Assembly: GCA_002493965.1 (NCBI GenBank)
Contig: DLAP01000023.1
Span: 1 to 14,835, forward strand
Length of the DNA stretch: 14,835 nt
From: Clostridiales bacterium UBA7044
Lineage (GTDB): Bacteria; Bacillota; Clostridia; Oscillospirales; Oscillospiraceae
Reading direction: 5' to 3'
Positions within the stretch are counted from its first letter, which is position 1. Each line of letters opens with the position of its first letter. The translations under genes and the position numbers were made by a program. This document shows, piece after piece, positions 1-7,494 of this stretch. The notes beneath the pieces were generated by a model. The model was not told the DNA's origin. It ran no database searches and saw only the letters and a program-made list of their open reading frames with translations.

Positions 1-20
1 TTTTATTAGATTTTAGTATT

Positions 21-63
21 AAAAAATACGCCATGGGACGGGAAGCCCCATGGCGTATTTTTT
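21..63 (-). terminator. Rho-independent terminator of the LPxTG surface protein gene
   Basis: A perfect 17-base inverted repeat has arms at 21-37 and 47-63 and a 9-base loop. Read on the minus strand, the GC-rich core (CCATGGG/CCCATGG) is closed by an A-tract before and a run of six T after it, the standard intrinsic terminator layout. The right arm runs into the TAA stop codon (62-64) of the surface protein gene, so the terminator starts at the stop codon itself. The flanking A and T tracts could make it work in both directions. Confidence 0.9.
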
Positions 64-3000
64 ACAATTTTTTCCGTTTGCGAATCGAAAGGAGAGGGAG
101 AAGGGCTCCAATTACCAGGGTCATACCAATGATGGTATAGACGCTGGTGCCAGGTCCACCAGTGAGGGGCAGCTCCACGCCGCTGGAGGCTGTGTTTCTG
201 AAGTGGACACTCTCATTGGCGGTAGGCGTGCCAGTAACAGTGTTACCTGTCTGCCCGGTGGTTTCGTCTCCCTTGGTATAGGAGACGTTAAAGTGGTAGT
301 CGGCGCTGTCGGAGGAGATTAACTTGTTGTCGATTAATTTCCCCTCTTCCTCTATGGTGTATGTTACACCAATGGGAATATTCGAGAATTTAATCTTTTC
401 TCCATCAGCCAGGGTAAAGACACCGACGCCATTTTCGTCATAAGCTATGCTCACAGTTTCGCCGTTCTGGTTGGTGCAGGTGGGGGAGCATTTCGGAGCG
501 AAGGTCACTTTGAATTGGAAGCGGGCATTCTGGTCTTCCTCTGCGGGCTGGCCGGTGACGGTTTTATCCACCTCCAGATCGTAGTAAGAAGGGACCTCCA
601 CCGGAACCGGGGTAGCGTTGGGCAGCCGGTACTGGATATAGCAGGAGGAGCCGTAAGCGCCCCGCTCCGTGTAGAAAACAGACAGACGGTAGTCCCGGAG
701 ATCTTCCTCCGGACCCCAGCTTGTGGGATCAATGTAATCCCACAGGTCGACCACATAACCTACGGAGGAGTGGACGCCGCCCAGATCGGCAATGAGACGG
801 CTTTCGTGGGTTTTGGTGTTGGTGAGGTAGACGAACATATCGTCGTCGCCGTAGAAGATGTATTTCATCTCACCCAGGTAGTCTCTGGGTACAGCGAAGT
901 CCACCTCAAATTCCATGCCGAAGAAGGGGTTGCGATATTTGTCTGCATCATCATTTGGGGATTTCGTAGACTGACTCAACCAGTTAGAGACGCCGCCTTC
1001 ATAACCATTTTCGGGTCGATCCAAGGGATCATGACCAGGCGCCCACAGCATATACTGATCGGCAGGAATTCCCGCAGCCGCGGCCTCTTCCTCGCTATAA
1101 TATCTCAGGGCACAGCCGTTTTCATCGAATTGGGTTGTGCTGAACCATACCTTCTGGTAATCATAGATGTTGTCCATGGGCCAGAAGCCGTTTGAAAGAG
1201 GACTGGCAGAGGTTTTGCTGAAATCCCGCAGACCACCTATGCTTGAGGTGATGCTGCCATTATAGACACTGGCGGAGCTGAGGGTGTGGGTATTGCCTTC
1301 CTGCTCAAAGATCAGACTGCCAGAGAACTGAGTCTTTCCCTGGGTTACTGTCCCGGGATCCTCATTGCAGAATAGATATGGGGAGTCTACATTGTAGCGC
1401 AGATTACCGTTGGGGTCCAGTGTATCACCCACAAGATGGTAGGTACAGCTAAAATCATTCGTGGTTGTGGGCCCTGTTCTGGTTGAGTTTAAATAGGTTC
1501 CATCATATACATCCATTGCGTGGGTGACACCACGGGTTTCACCGCCAAAGGTAAGGCGTACGCCATCGCTGTTATAGTTTGCATCTGCGTTGATTCCCTT
1601 GTCCTGATTGGATAAGGCGGGCCAATTGTTCCACTCGCCCACATATTTTTGCTGGACAAAGTTTCCGTCGGTGACATCGTAATCGAAGAAGTGAGCGGGG
1701 TTGGTTGCGGTTTTGCTTTCCGCATTGTCATAGCAGATGCGCAGGGTCATGCCGTCATCCACATGGATGTATTGGATATCACCTTCGGCTCGTGTATCAC
1801 CATCGGTCAGACGAAGGGTATCGGCAGTGCCTGTGTATTCCGCAATGACAGTTTCTTCCGCACCTGTAACATCTATCACCTGAAGCTTTGTGATTACATA
1901 ATCCTCACTGTCCGTTCCGCCGGCGCTGTTCTCAGTGGACAGCCGGTCAATGCGGGAAATGCTTTCTTCCAAATCGTTGTCATAGAGGAATTCCCGATCT
2001 GCGTAGAAGGGCAGCTCCTTCCAGGTTTTATCTAACCTGCCATCTACCAAACCGAGTGTCTGCGTGTGCAGAGCGTCTCCGTTGTTTGGCGTCCCCGGGC
2101 CTTCGGGTACGATAAACGTCAAATCGTTTCCCTGTCCCCAGTTGTACTGGAACTGATTGCAGTAATACTGCACCGTAAAGTTAATGGTACCGTATGTTGG
2201 GTCCAGCAGGAAGCCGTAGCCGGTTTCCGGATGCAGGTAGCTTGCGTTGGTGACCAGGACCTTTTGCTCGGGAGATAGGGCGTTATAGAGGGCGTTGGCA
2301 TTGCTGAGTGTCTTCTTGAGAGCATTCAGACGAACTTCCTCTTCTGCGGTGAGGGTATTTTCTTTATATGCCTCCGCCAGATGATTTGCTTCCTCCAAAG
2401 TCCAGTTGTTCAGATCGTTGATGGCGCTGATGGTCTTGTTTGCCCAGGCGTAGTCCGCGGGAGTCAGACCATCCTCATAGCAATCGGCGGAGTGAAGGTG
2501 TTCATTCTGATTGCAGATGGGGTCAGCGCCATAGCAGGCGGGGAAAGCGTGAGCGTGTTCTTCCTTATGGCAGCTCCAGCTCTTGCAGTCGTCTGTGTGG
2601 GTATGTTCTTCCATACCGCAGTCCCAGGGATAGCATGCATCGGTGTGGATATGCTCTTCCTTGCCGCAGGACCAGCCAAGGCATTCGTCGGTGTGGGTAT
2701 GTTCCGTTAACGTACATTCATAACATGTATCTGCGTGGGTATGAAAACCAGCTTGTTTTCCACAGGCTGGAACTGTGGCCATGTACTCCCAGTATCTATT
2801 TGTTGTGCTGTCCCAATATTTTGCTGAATAATTGCCATCGGGCAGCCTATCACTATACCACGAATCGCACATACTGCTGCTTGTCAGCTTCGCACTCCCG
2901 TCATGGGGAATATCATCGGGGCCAACCCACTTATAGAAGCAGCTAATGGTATGCTCATGAAATCCACAAGTCAAATCCAGCGTACAAGCAGAGCCATCAC

Positions 3001-3724
3001 CGTGGGTATGCGCTGTTTTACCGCAGATCAGTTTGTCATGTGTACAACCACTGCTGGCATGGCTGTGTTCTTCCAGACCACAAGTCGAAGGTTTCGTCGT
3101 ATCATGGGAGCAGCCGGATTTCTGATGACTGTGTTCCGGGAGAGAGCAGAGAGTGGAATCCACAGTCCACTCACAAATGGTTCCATCCTCCTGGACGCCA
3201 TGAGTGTGGGCTTCCTTTGCGCAGGTTACTGTGTAGCAGTCGATGGTGTGGACATGCTCCTCACTCTCACAGCCGGGGGAGGGAAGATCGTGAAGCGTGT
3301 GGGGCAGTGGGTCGCCTTCCACACTGAACAGGGAGGTGGAAAGCTCCAGCATGGCAAGGCTTTCCTCGCTGAGAATGGTGTAGCCCTCGCTGTTGTGATA
3401 GGCCGGGTCATCCGGGATGGGGGCGGCCATAATTTCCCCTGAGGTCATTTCCTCTCCGCCTTGGGCGGCGTGTTCCTCACCTTGGAGGGAGGCCGCTGCC
3501 TGTACGGTCGTTCCTTCCGGGGCAAGATCCGAAGAGAGGGCGGCTTCCCCATCCGCTGCAAAGGCGGGCAGGCATACCTGACCCAGGACCAGTGCTGCCA
3601 AAAGTAGCGAGGCAAGAAGCCTTTGAAGAACGTTTTTAATAGGAGGACAATTACTCTTATACGTACACGGGGAGGGGACAATAGCCCCCTGACAGTGAGG
3701 GGTACGCTTCTCTATCTTCTTCAT
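62..3724 (-). CDS. Large LPxTG cell-wall-anchored surface protein with His/Cys repeats, fibro-slime domain and pilin-like C-terminal domain
   Basis: Predicted secreted protein of about 1220 residues, attached to peptidoglycan by sortase. I start it at the ATG at 3724 because GGAGG (3734-3738) lies 9 bases upstream. A longer reading from a TTG at 3772 has no such site. The signal peptide is long: a cysteine-containing n-region, a hydrophobic stretch at about 36-52, and probable cleavage after AFA near residue 56. Residues about 150-416 hold roughly a dozen His-x-His ... Cys units (for example EEHIHTDACY, EEHTHTDDC). A charged, probably helical linker follows at about 420-490. Residues about 850-1035 resemble a fibro-slime/PA14-like domain (FYGDDDMFVYL, then DLGGVHSSVGYVVDL). 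Residues about 1048-1180 resemble a streptococcal-pilin/Cna-B-like domain (LEVDKTVTG ... YTIEEE), a fold that often carries a Lys-Asn/Asp isopeptide bond. The end is LPLTG, a hydrophobic helix and RKRKKL, a complete sorting signal. An adhesin or surface-structure role is likely but unproven, and no sortase gene lies in the window. It stands alone between its own promoter and terminator. Confidence 0.88.
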   Translation of the reverse strand: MKKIEKRTPHCQGAIVPSPCTYKSNCPPIKNVLQRLLASLLLAALVLGQVCLPAFAADGEAALSSDLAPEGTTVQAAASLQGEEHAAQGGEEMTSGEIMAAPIPDDPAYHNSEGYTILSEESLAMLELSTSLFSVEGDPLPHTLHDLPSPGCESEEHVHTIDCYTVTCAKEAHTHGVQEDGTICEWTVDSTLCSLPEHSHQKSGCSHDTTKPSTCGLEEHSHASSGCTHDKLICGKTAHTHGDGSACTLDLTCGFHEHTISCFYKWVGPDDIPHDGSAKLTSSSMCDSWYSDRLPDGNYSAKYWDSTTNRYWEYMATVPACGKQAGFHTHADTCYECTLTEHTHTDECLGWSCGKEEHIHTDACYPWDCGMEEHTHTDDCKSWSCHKEEHAHAFPACYGADPICNQNEHLHSADCYEDGLTPADYAWANKTISAINDLNNWTLEEANHLAEAYKENTLTAEEEVRLNALKKTLSNANALYNALSPEQKVLVTNASYLHPETGYGFLLDPTYGTINFTVQYYCNQFQYNWGQGNDLTFIVPEGPGTPNNGDALHTQTLGLVDGRLDKTWKELPFYADREFLYDNDLEESISRIDRLSTENSAGGTDSEDYVITKLQVIDVTGAEETVIAEYTGTADTLRLTDGDTRAEGDIQYIHVDDGMTLRICYDNAESKTATNPAHFFDYDVTDGNFVQQKYVGEWNNWPALSNQDKGINADANYNSDGVRLTFGGETRGVTHAMDVYDGTYLNSTRTGPTTTNDFSCTYHLVGDTLDPNGNLRYNVDSPYLFCNEDPGTVTQGKTQFSGSLIFEQEGNTHTLSSASVYNGSITSSIGGLRDFSKTSASPLSNGFWPMDNIYDYQKVWFSTTQFDENGCALRYYSEEEAAAAGIPADQYMLWAPGHDPLDRPENGYEGGVSNWLSQSTKSPNDDADKYRNPFFGMEFEVDFAVPRDYLGEMKYIFYGDDDMFVYLTNTKTHESRLIADLGGVHSSVGYVVDLWDYIDPTSWGPEEDLRDYRLSVFYTERGAYGSSCYIQYRLPNATPVPVEVPSYYDLEVDKTVTGQPAEEDQNARFQFKVTFAPKCSPTCTNQNGETVSIAYDENGVGVFTLADGEKIKFSNIPIGVTYTIEEEGKLIDNKLISSDSADYHFNVSYTKGDETTGQTGNTVTGTPTANESVHFRNTASSGVELPLTGGPGTSVYTIIGMTLVIGALLPLLSIRKRKKL

Positions 3725-3733
3725 GCTGCATGA

Positions 3734-3738
3734 CCTCC
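3734..3738 (-). promoter_or_regulatory. Ribosome binding site that fixes the start of the surface protein gene
   Basis: GGAGG on the minus strand lies 9 bases before the ATG at 3724, and it decides that start over the in-frame ATG at 3745 and the TTG at 3772. The site sits in the 10-base loop of a possible 5-bp hairpin with arms GCATG (3728-3732) and CATGC (3743-3747). The hairpin is short and may have no function. Confidence 0.7.
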
Positions 3739-3836
3739 AGTGCATGCTGGTATAAAGCGGGTCACTTTCCAAATTCTGTGGGGTAAATGCCCGGAAACGT
3801 CCTCAGAAGGGCAAAAACTTCAGAGAGTTTTCTGTC

Positions 3837-3864
3837 ATTATACATCTATAAAACCGAATTTCAA
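3837..3864 (-). promoter_or_regulatory. Sigma-A-type promoter for the surface protein gene
   Basis: On the minus strand, -35 TTGAAA (3859-3864) and a perfect -10 TATAAT (3837-3842) are separated by 16 bases. The predicted start of transcription near 3830 gives an untranslated leader of about 105 bases before the ATG at 3724. The good match to consensus suggests constitutive expression of the surface protein, separate from the lgt operon upstream. I saw no clear operator dyad over the promoter. Confidence 0.72.
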
Positions 3865-3887
3865 GAGTTAAAACTGCAATTTTTTGT

Positions 3888-3918
3888 CGGAAATTGCCAT
3901 CTTTAAAAGCAAGTTCCG
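3888..3918. repeat. Imperfect inverted repeat after lgt
   Basis: Arms CGGAA-n-TTGC and GCAA-n-TTCCG (3888-3897 and 3909-3918) surround an 11-base loop, with one internal mismatch. It lies just downstream of the lgt stop codon and upstream of the next promoter, so it could weakly end the lgt operon or protect its 3' end. Read on the minus strand it is followed by an A-tract rather than a T-tract, so it is not a good intrinsic terminator. Confidence 0.3.
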
Positions 3919-3928
3919 GCCATTTGCA

Positions 3929-4789
3929 TCAGGTTTCCCCCTCAGGCTTCGGTCCCTCTTTAACCCGATTGACAAACAGATTTTTCGGATCGTGGGGACG
4001 GAATCGCTGCCAGATCAGCACGCCCACGGCGGCAATGCAGCTGATGGCGGCGAGCATTTGGCTGACCCGGATGGAGCCCCAGTACAGGCTGTCCATTCGA
4101 AGCCCCTCAATGAGAGTGCGGCCCAGACCATACCAGGCGGCGTAGCCCAGGGCGATCTGCCCGTCATACTTTCGGTGCTTGGAAGCAATATGCAGGAAAA
4201 TCAGCCCAACCAGATTCCACAAGGACTCATACAGGAAGGTGGGGTGATAGTACTCCCACTGCCCGGTAACAGTATTGTACAGGCCCATCCGGGCAAAGCA
4301 GGTGGTGGGCGCACCGAAGGCCTCCCGGTTGAAGAAATTGCCCCAGCGGCCGATGAGCTGACCGATGAGGAAGCCCAGCAGCACCATATCCAGCAGCATT
4401 GGCAGGGACACTTTTTTAATGCGGCAGAAGACAATCACGCCAATCACCGCGCCGATCACTGCGCCGTAAATGGCAAGCCCCCCCTCCCAGATGTACAGGA
4501 CGGAGATGGGATTTTCGGCGTAGTCTGCCCAGGAGAAGACCACATAATAGATCCGGGCACAGATAATGGCAAAAGGCGTGACCCACAGGACGCCGTCCAA
4601 AAGGTCGTCCTCCTTCATGCCAAATGCCTTGCAGCGTTTGCAGGCATAGACCACGGCCAGAATCAGGCCCACGGCAATGATCAGCCCGTAGAGATGGATG
4701 GTCAGCGGCCCCAGGGAAAGGGTCCTTGGGGGATTGACTTCAATCCCCAGAGCGGGGAAAGAAATGGATGAATAGTTTGCCGGGATCAT
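3929..4789 (-). CDS. lgt: Prolipoprotein diacylglyceryl transferase
   Basis: Integral membrane enzyme that moves diacylglyceryl from phosphatidylglycerol onto the lipobox cysteine of preprolipoproteins, the first step in lipoprotein maturation. The 286-residue length is normal for the family. The Lgt signature is clear: GQLIGRWGNFFNREAFG at about 143-159, with the expected Arg148, Asn151, Glu156 and Gly159. HPTFLYES follows at 182-189, and a late arginine/glutamate segment (GRTLIEGLR) lies at about 223-231. Several hydrophobic segments span the protein (about 30-50, 65-85, 103-122, 130-146, 188-202, 242-258). In the GGLAIYG segment Tyr108 occupies a place where many relatives have His. AAGGAGG lies 7 bases before the ATG, and the start overlaps the stop of the upstream M16 gene by four bases (4786-4789), so the genes are translationally coupled. 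It is the last gene of the operon. Confidence 0.96.
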   Translation of the reverse strand: MIPANYSSISFPALGIEVNPPRTLSLGPLTIHLYGLIIAVGLILAVVYACKRCKAFGMKEDDLLDGVLWVTPFAIICARIYYVVFSWADYAENPISVLYIWEGGLAIYGAVIGAVIGVIVFCRIKKVSLPMLLDMVLLGFLIGQLIGRWGNFFNREAFGAPTTCFARMGLYNTVTGQWEYYHPTFLYESLWNLVGLIFLHIASKHRKYDGQIALGYAAWYGLGRTLIEGLRMDSLYWGSIRVSQMLAAISCIAAVGVLIWQRFRPHDPKNLFVNRVKEGPKPEGET

Positions 4790-6075
4790 AGGGTTTCCTC
4801 CTTACGTATGGGCTCGATGACGGAAAGGCAGCACCGCTGCTCCGTCACCACACGGCCCAGAAATTTCGGAATGTCCGACCGATGGATGCTCTCATAGATT
4901 TCCGGGAATCGGAAAAAGTCAAAATGGTCGAAGTGATAGGCGCAGAGCCGGAAGCAGGTGGAATCGAAGCTGTCCAGGGCCCGGATCCGGCGACCAAGGG
5001 CGCTGCGCCGCATCCGCTGGAAGTCCTCCTCCGGGACCCCTTCGACGGCCAGGCGTTTTGCCTCCTTGAGGACGGCGTCCCGGAGAGCATGGGGATCGTC
5101 GGAATCCCCGGAGCACAGCAGCATGGCGCAGCCGTCGATGATCTCAAAACCGCCGCCGAAGGAGGAATCGATGATTCCCTCCTCGTAAAGCTTCAGATAC
5201 AGGGGGGAGGATTCCCCAAACAGTGCCTCCGCTGCCAGGTCCGCCACCATTTCCGTCCGGACGGCTTCCTCGCCGCTGCCCAGAGGCTCGCACTTAAAGG
5301 CCAGATTGCAGGTGGGCATGGCCACTTCCATGGCGGCAGTGGTTTCCTTCCGGGGGCAGACCATGGATTCTTCCCAGTTCCGGATCTTTTTGCCCACTTC
5401 TTTCTTTTCGTCTCCCAGCATTTCCCGGGCGATGGCGCTGACCGATTCGGGGTTTACGTCCCCGATGACGCACAGTACCATGTTGCCAGGGGCATAGAAC
5501 GCCCGGTGGCAGTCGTACAGCGTCTGATCGGTAATTTCCCGGATGGTCTGAGAGGTGCCGAGAATGGGAACCCGGATGGGGTGGTTTTCATACATGGCCT
5601 GCATCAGGTTCTCGAAGACCACGCTGTCCGGGGCATCCTCGTTCATCCCAATCTCCTGGTCGATGATGCCCCTTTCCTTCTCTACACTTTCCGGGGTGAA
5701 GTAGGGGGTGGACACGAATTCCAGCAGCAGCCGCAGGCAGTCTTCAAAGTGCTCGGTGCAGGAAAAGTAGTAGGCAGTCATGTCGTAGCTGGTGAAGGCG
5801 TTGGTCATAGCGCCCATGGCGGCAAATTCCGCGGTCACGTCCCGGTCCCCGGGCAGGTCAAACATCTTATGCTCCAGATAATGGGCTACTCCAGCAGGGG
5901 CGTGGAAGGTCTTGCCCTCCAGGGTAAAATGCGTGTGGATGGAGCCAAAGTCCGTGACGAAATAGGCAAGCTTTTTGGTAAAGCCCTTCCGGGGCACTAC
6001 CAGCACCGTCAGACCGCTGGGCAGAACGCCGGAATACAGCGTTTCGTCCAAATCTTCATAATATACGGATTTCAT
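4786..6075 (-). CDS. M16-family zinc metallopeptidase, active-site chain (YmfH-like)
   Basis: 429-residue protein with the inverted zinc motif HxxEH as HYLEH (His65, Glu68, His69). The second acidic segment ERGIIDQE supplies the probable helper Glu134 and zinc ligand Glu141. The layout, two related halves with the zinc site in the first, matches the bacterial M16B/M16C-type peptidases usually labelled YmfH. No signal peptide or membrane segment is visible, so it should be cytoplasmic. The second half lacks the Arg...Tyr pair that M16 enzymes use to bind substrate. That pair is present in the gene immediately upstream, so the two chains probably work together. The start has AGGAGG 6-7 bases upstream and overlaps the previous stop by four bases. 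The substrate is unknown; processing of small peptides or a secreted peptide is an inference from the family. Confidence 0.9.
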   Translation of the reverse strand: MKSVYYEDLDETLYSGVLPSGLTVLVVPRKGFTKKLAYFVTDFGSIHTHFTLEGKTFHAPAGVAHYLEHKMFDLPGDRDVTAEFAAMGAMTNAFTSYDMTAYYFSCTEHFEDCLRLLLEFVSTPYFTPESVEKERGIIDQEIGMNEDAPDSVVFENLMQAMYENHPIRVPILGTSQTIREITDQTLYDCHRAFYAPGNMVLCVIGDVNPESVSAIAREMLGDEKKEVGKKIRNWEESMVCPRKETTAAMEVAMPTCNLAFKCEPLGSGEEAVRTEMVADLAAEALFGESSPLYLKLYEEGIIDSSFGGGFEIIDGCAMLLCSGDSDDPHALRDAVLKEAKRLAVEGVPEEDFQRMRRSALGRRIRALDSFDSTCFRLCAYHFDHFDFFRFPEIYESIHRSDIPKFLGRVVTEQRCCLSVIEPIRKEETL

Positions 6076-7337
6076 TGGCTCCCTCCTTTCAGGAAATAGG
6101 TGCTATGCGCAGTCAGGGTATTCGCGGCGGAAATCACGTCCTCCCGGGTGACGGCCCGGATGGCGTCCATGTAAGTGTCCGGCGTCATGGTGAGGCCGCT
6201 GAGGGCGGCGGTGGCGTAGTACCCCTCTATGGCACTGGGAGAATCGTGGGTGGCCCGAAGGGTAGAGAGCAGGGCCTCCTTGGCGGCGGTCAACTCTTCT
6301 TCCGAAATACATCCCTCCCGGCAGTGATGCAATTGCCGCAGCACCTCTTCCCGGGTGCGCTCTTCCTGCTGGAAGTCAATGCCGGCGGAGACGATGGTGA
6401 TGCCCTTGCTGCCATAGTAAGAAGAGCCGATGGAGTAGCACAGGGACAGCTTCTCCCGGACATTTTGGAACAGCTTGCTGGTCATGCCGGAGCCGAACAG
6501 GGTGTTCAGCACCTGCATGGCGGGAAACTCTGGGGATCGGTTGGTGACAGGGGTGATAAAGCCCATGCAGAGCTTTCCCTGGGAAACGTCCATCACCTCT
6601 GTTTTGTCCTGCCCCTGGCAGGTATGGAAGGGGGACTGGGGCGGCAAGGAGAGAAGCGCACGGGGCAGAGAAGCGAAAATAGGCATCAGAAGCTGAGCCA
6701 CCTCCTCTATGGAGGCGCTGCCCACATAGAAAATCTCCACGGGGCTGGTGCGGAGAACCGTTTGATAATGCCGGAAAAGAGCTTCCGGGGTGATGGCCGC
6801 CACCTGCTCCGGTTCCCCTAAGCGAGGAATGCCGAAGGAATCCTCCTGGCACATGATTTTTAAGAGCTGGCCCATGGCATAGACCCGCTTGTCGTTTAGG
6901 TCGGACTCAATGGCGGAGATCAGGTTCTTCTTTTCGCTTTCCACCAGGGCAGGGACAAAACAACCATTTTCCGTCAGGGGATTTAAGAGTATCTCCCCCA
7001 GGAAGGACAGCATGGGGGCGAGAACTGTGTCCCCGGGGAGGGCAAAGCGGTCGTCCATGAAGCTCAAGTACAGACCGGTCGTTTGATAATCCCCGATCCG
7101 CCGGACCAGAGGGCTGATGGCGGCGCCGTAAAGCTGGTCCAATTCCTCAGTAATGGCCCGCAGGGTGGGATAGCGCCGGGTGCCCCGGAGAAGCACGCTG
7201 GGAAGCAGAGCGTTCAGGGAAGCCTCCTGAGAGGACATGGGCCGGACAAGCTGGAGGCTTAAGGCCCCCTGTTTAAATCGTGTGTCATGAAAGACCCGGA
7301 CAGTGACACCGGGGAGTAAGGTTTTGGTTTCGATCAT
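6072..7337 (-). CDS. M16-family peptidase-like protein without zinc motif (YmfF-like partner)
   Basis: 421-residue M16-type protein that has lost the zinc-binding motif: the region that should read HxxEH is NALLPSVLLRGT (about 42-53). It keeps the second-half substrate-binding signature LFQNVREKLSLCYSI, with Arg294 and Tyr301 in the spacing seen in M16B chains. This is the usual pattern of the non-catalytic partner in two-chain M16 enzymes, where one chain brings zinc and the other the Arg/Tyr pair. It is the first gene of the operon and overlaps the catalytic chain gene by four bases, consistent with equal synthesis of the two chains. AAGGAG lies 5 bases before the ATG at 7337. No export signal is seen. 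The heterodimer role is inferred, not shown by the sequence. Confidence 0.88.
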   Translation of the reverse strand: MIETKTLLPGVTVRVFHDTRFKQGALSLQLVRPMSSQEASLNALLPSVLLRGTRRYPTLRAITEELDQLYGAAISPLVRRIGDYQTTGLYLSFMDDRFALPGDTVLAPMLSFLGEILLNPLTENGCFVPALVESEKKNLISAIESDLNDKRVYAMGQLLKIMCQEDSFGIPRLGEPEQVAAITPEALFRHYQTVLRTSPVEIFYVGSASIEEVAQLLMPIFASLPRALLSLPPQSPFHTCQGQDKTEVMDVSQGKLCMGFITPVTNRSPEFPAMQVLNTLFGSGMTSKLFQNVREKLSLCYSIGSSYYGSKGITIVSAGIDFQQEERTREEVLRQLHHCREGCISEEELTAAKEALLSTLRATHDSPSAIEGYYATAALSGLTMTPDTYMDAIRAVTREDVISAANTLTAHSTYFLKGGSQ

Positions 7338-7369
7338 AATGGCTCCTTGAGAAAGGTAGTTTAATGGTT

Positions 7370-7375
7370 ATTATA
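7370..7375 (-). promoter_or_regulatory. Probable -10 box of the M16/lgt operon promoter
   Basis: A perfect TATAAT on the minus strand lies about 33 bases before the ATG at 7337, which would give a leader of roughly 25 bases. No good -35 box occurs at normal spacing, so the promoter may be weak or need an activator. It faces away from the prmA promoter within the same 157-base divergent gap. Confidence 0.5.
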
Positions 7376-7428
7376 TACTACTTTTTCACAAATAGATAGT
7401 AGGACACAAAAAATTAATGGATTCATGG

Positions 7429-7457
7429 TTGTTATTTTTTCTTCTTTGCGGTAGAAT
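7429..7457 (+). promoter_or_regulatory. Sigma-A-type promoter for prmA
   Basis: -35 TTGTTA (7429-7434) and -10 TAGAAT (7452-7457) are separated by 17 bases. Transcription would start near 7464, about 30 bases before the prmA ATG. AGGAGAG (7480-7486) is the ribosome binding site, 8 bases from the start codon. Confidence 0.65.
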
Positions 7458-7494
7458 GTACATTGCAATTCTGTGACTTAGGAGAGAAACCATC

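Noticed and set aside
2500..3270. Tandem DNA repeat or CRISPR-like array in the surface protein gene
   Set aside because: The periodicity comes from the His/Cys protein repeat. Unit lengths and DNA sequences vary, and there are no constant direct repeats with unique spacers.
3725..3772. A longer start (TTG at 3772, or ATG at 3745) for the surface protein
   Set aside because: Neither has a ribosome binding site at a usable distance, and the extra residues add nothing like a signal peptide. The ATG at 3724 has GGAGG 9 bases upstream.
4882..6099. A long plus-strand open frame (405 codons) opposite the zinc M16 gene
   Set aside because: It is antisense to a confident M16 peptidase, with low-complexity Gly/His/Val-rich composition and no family motif.
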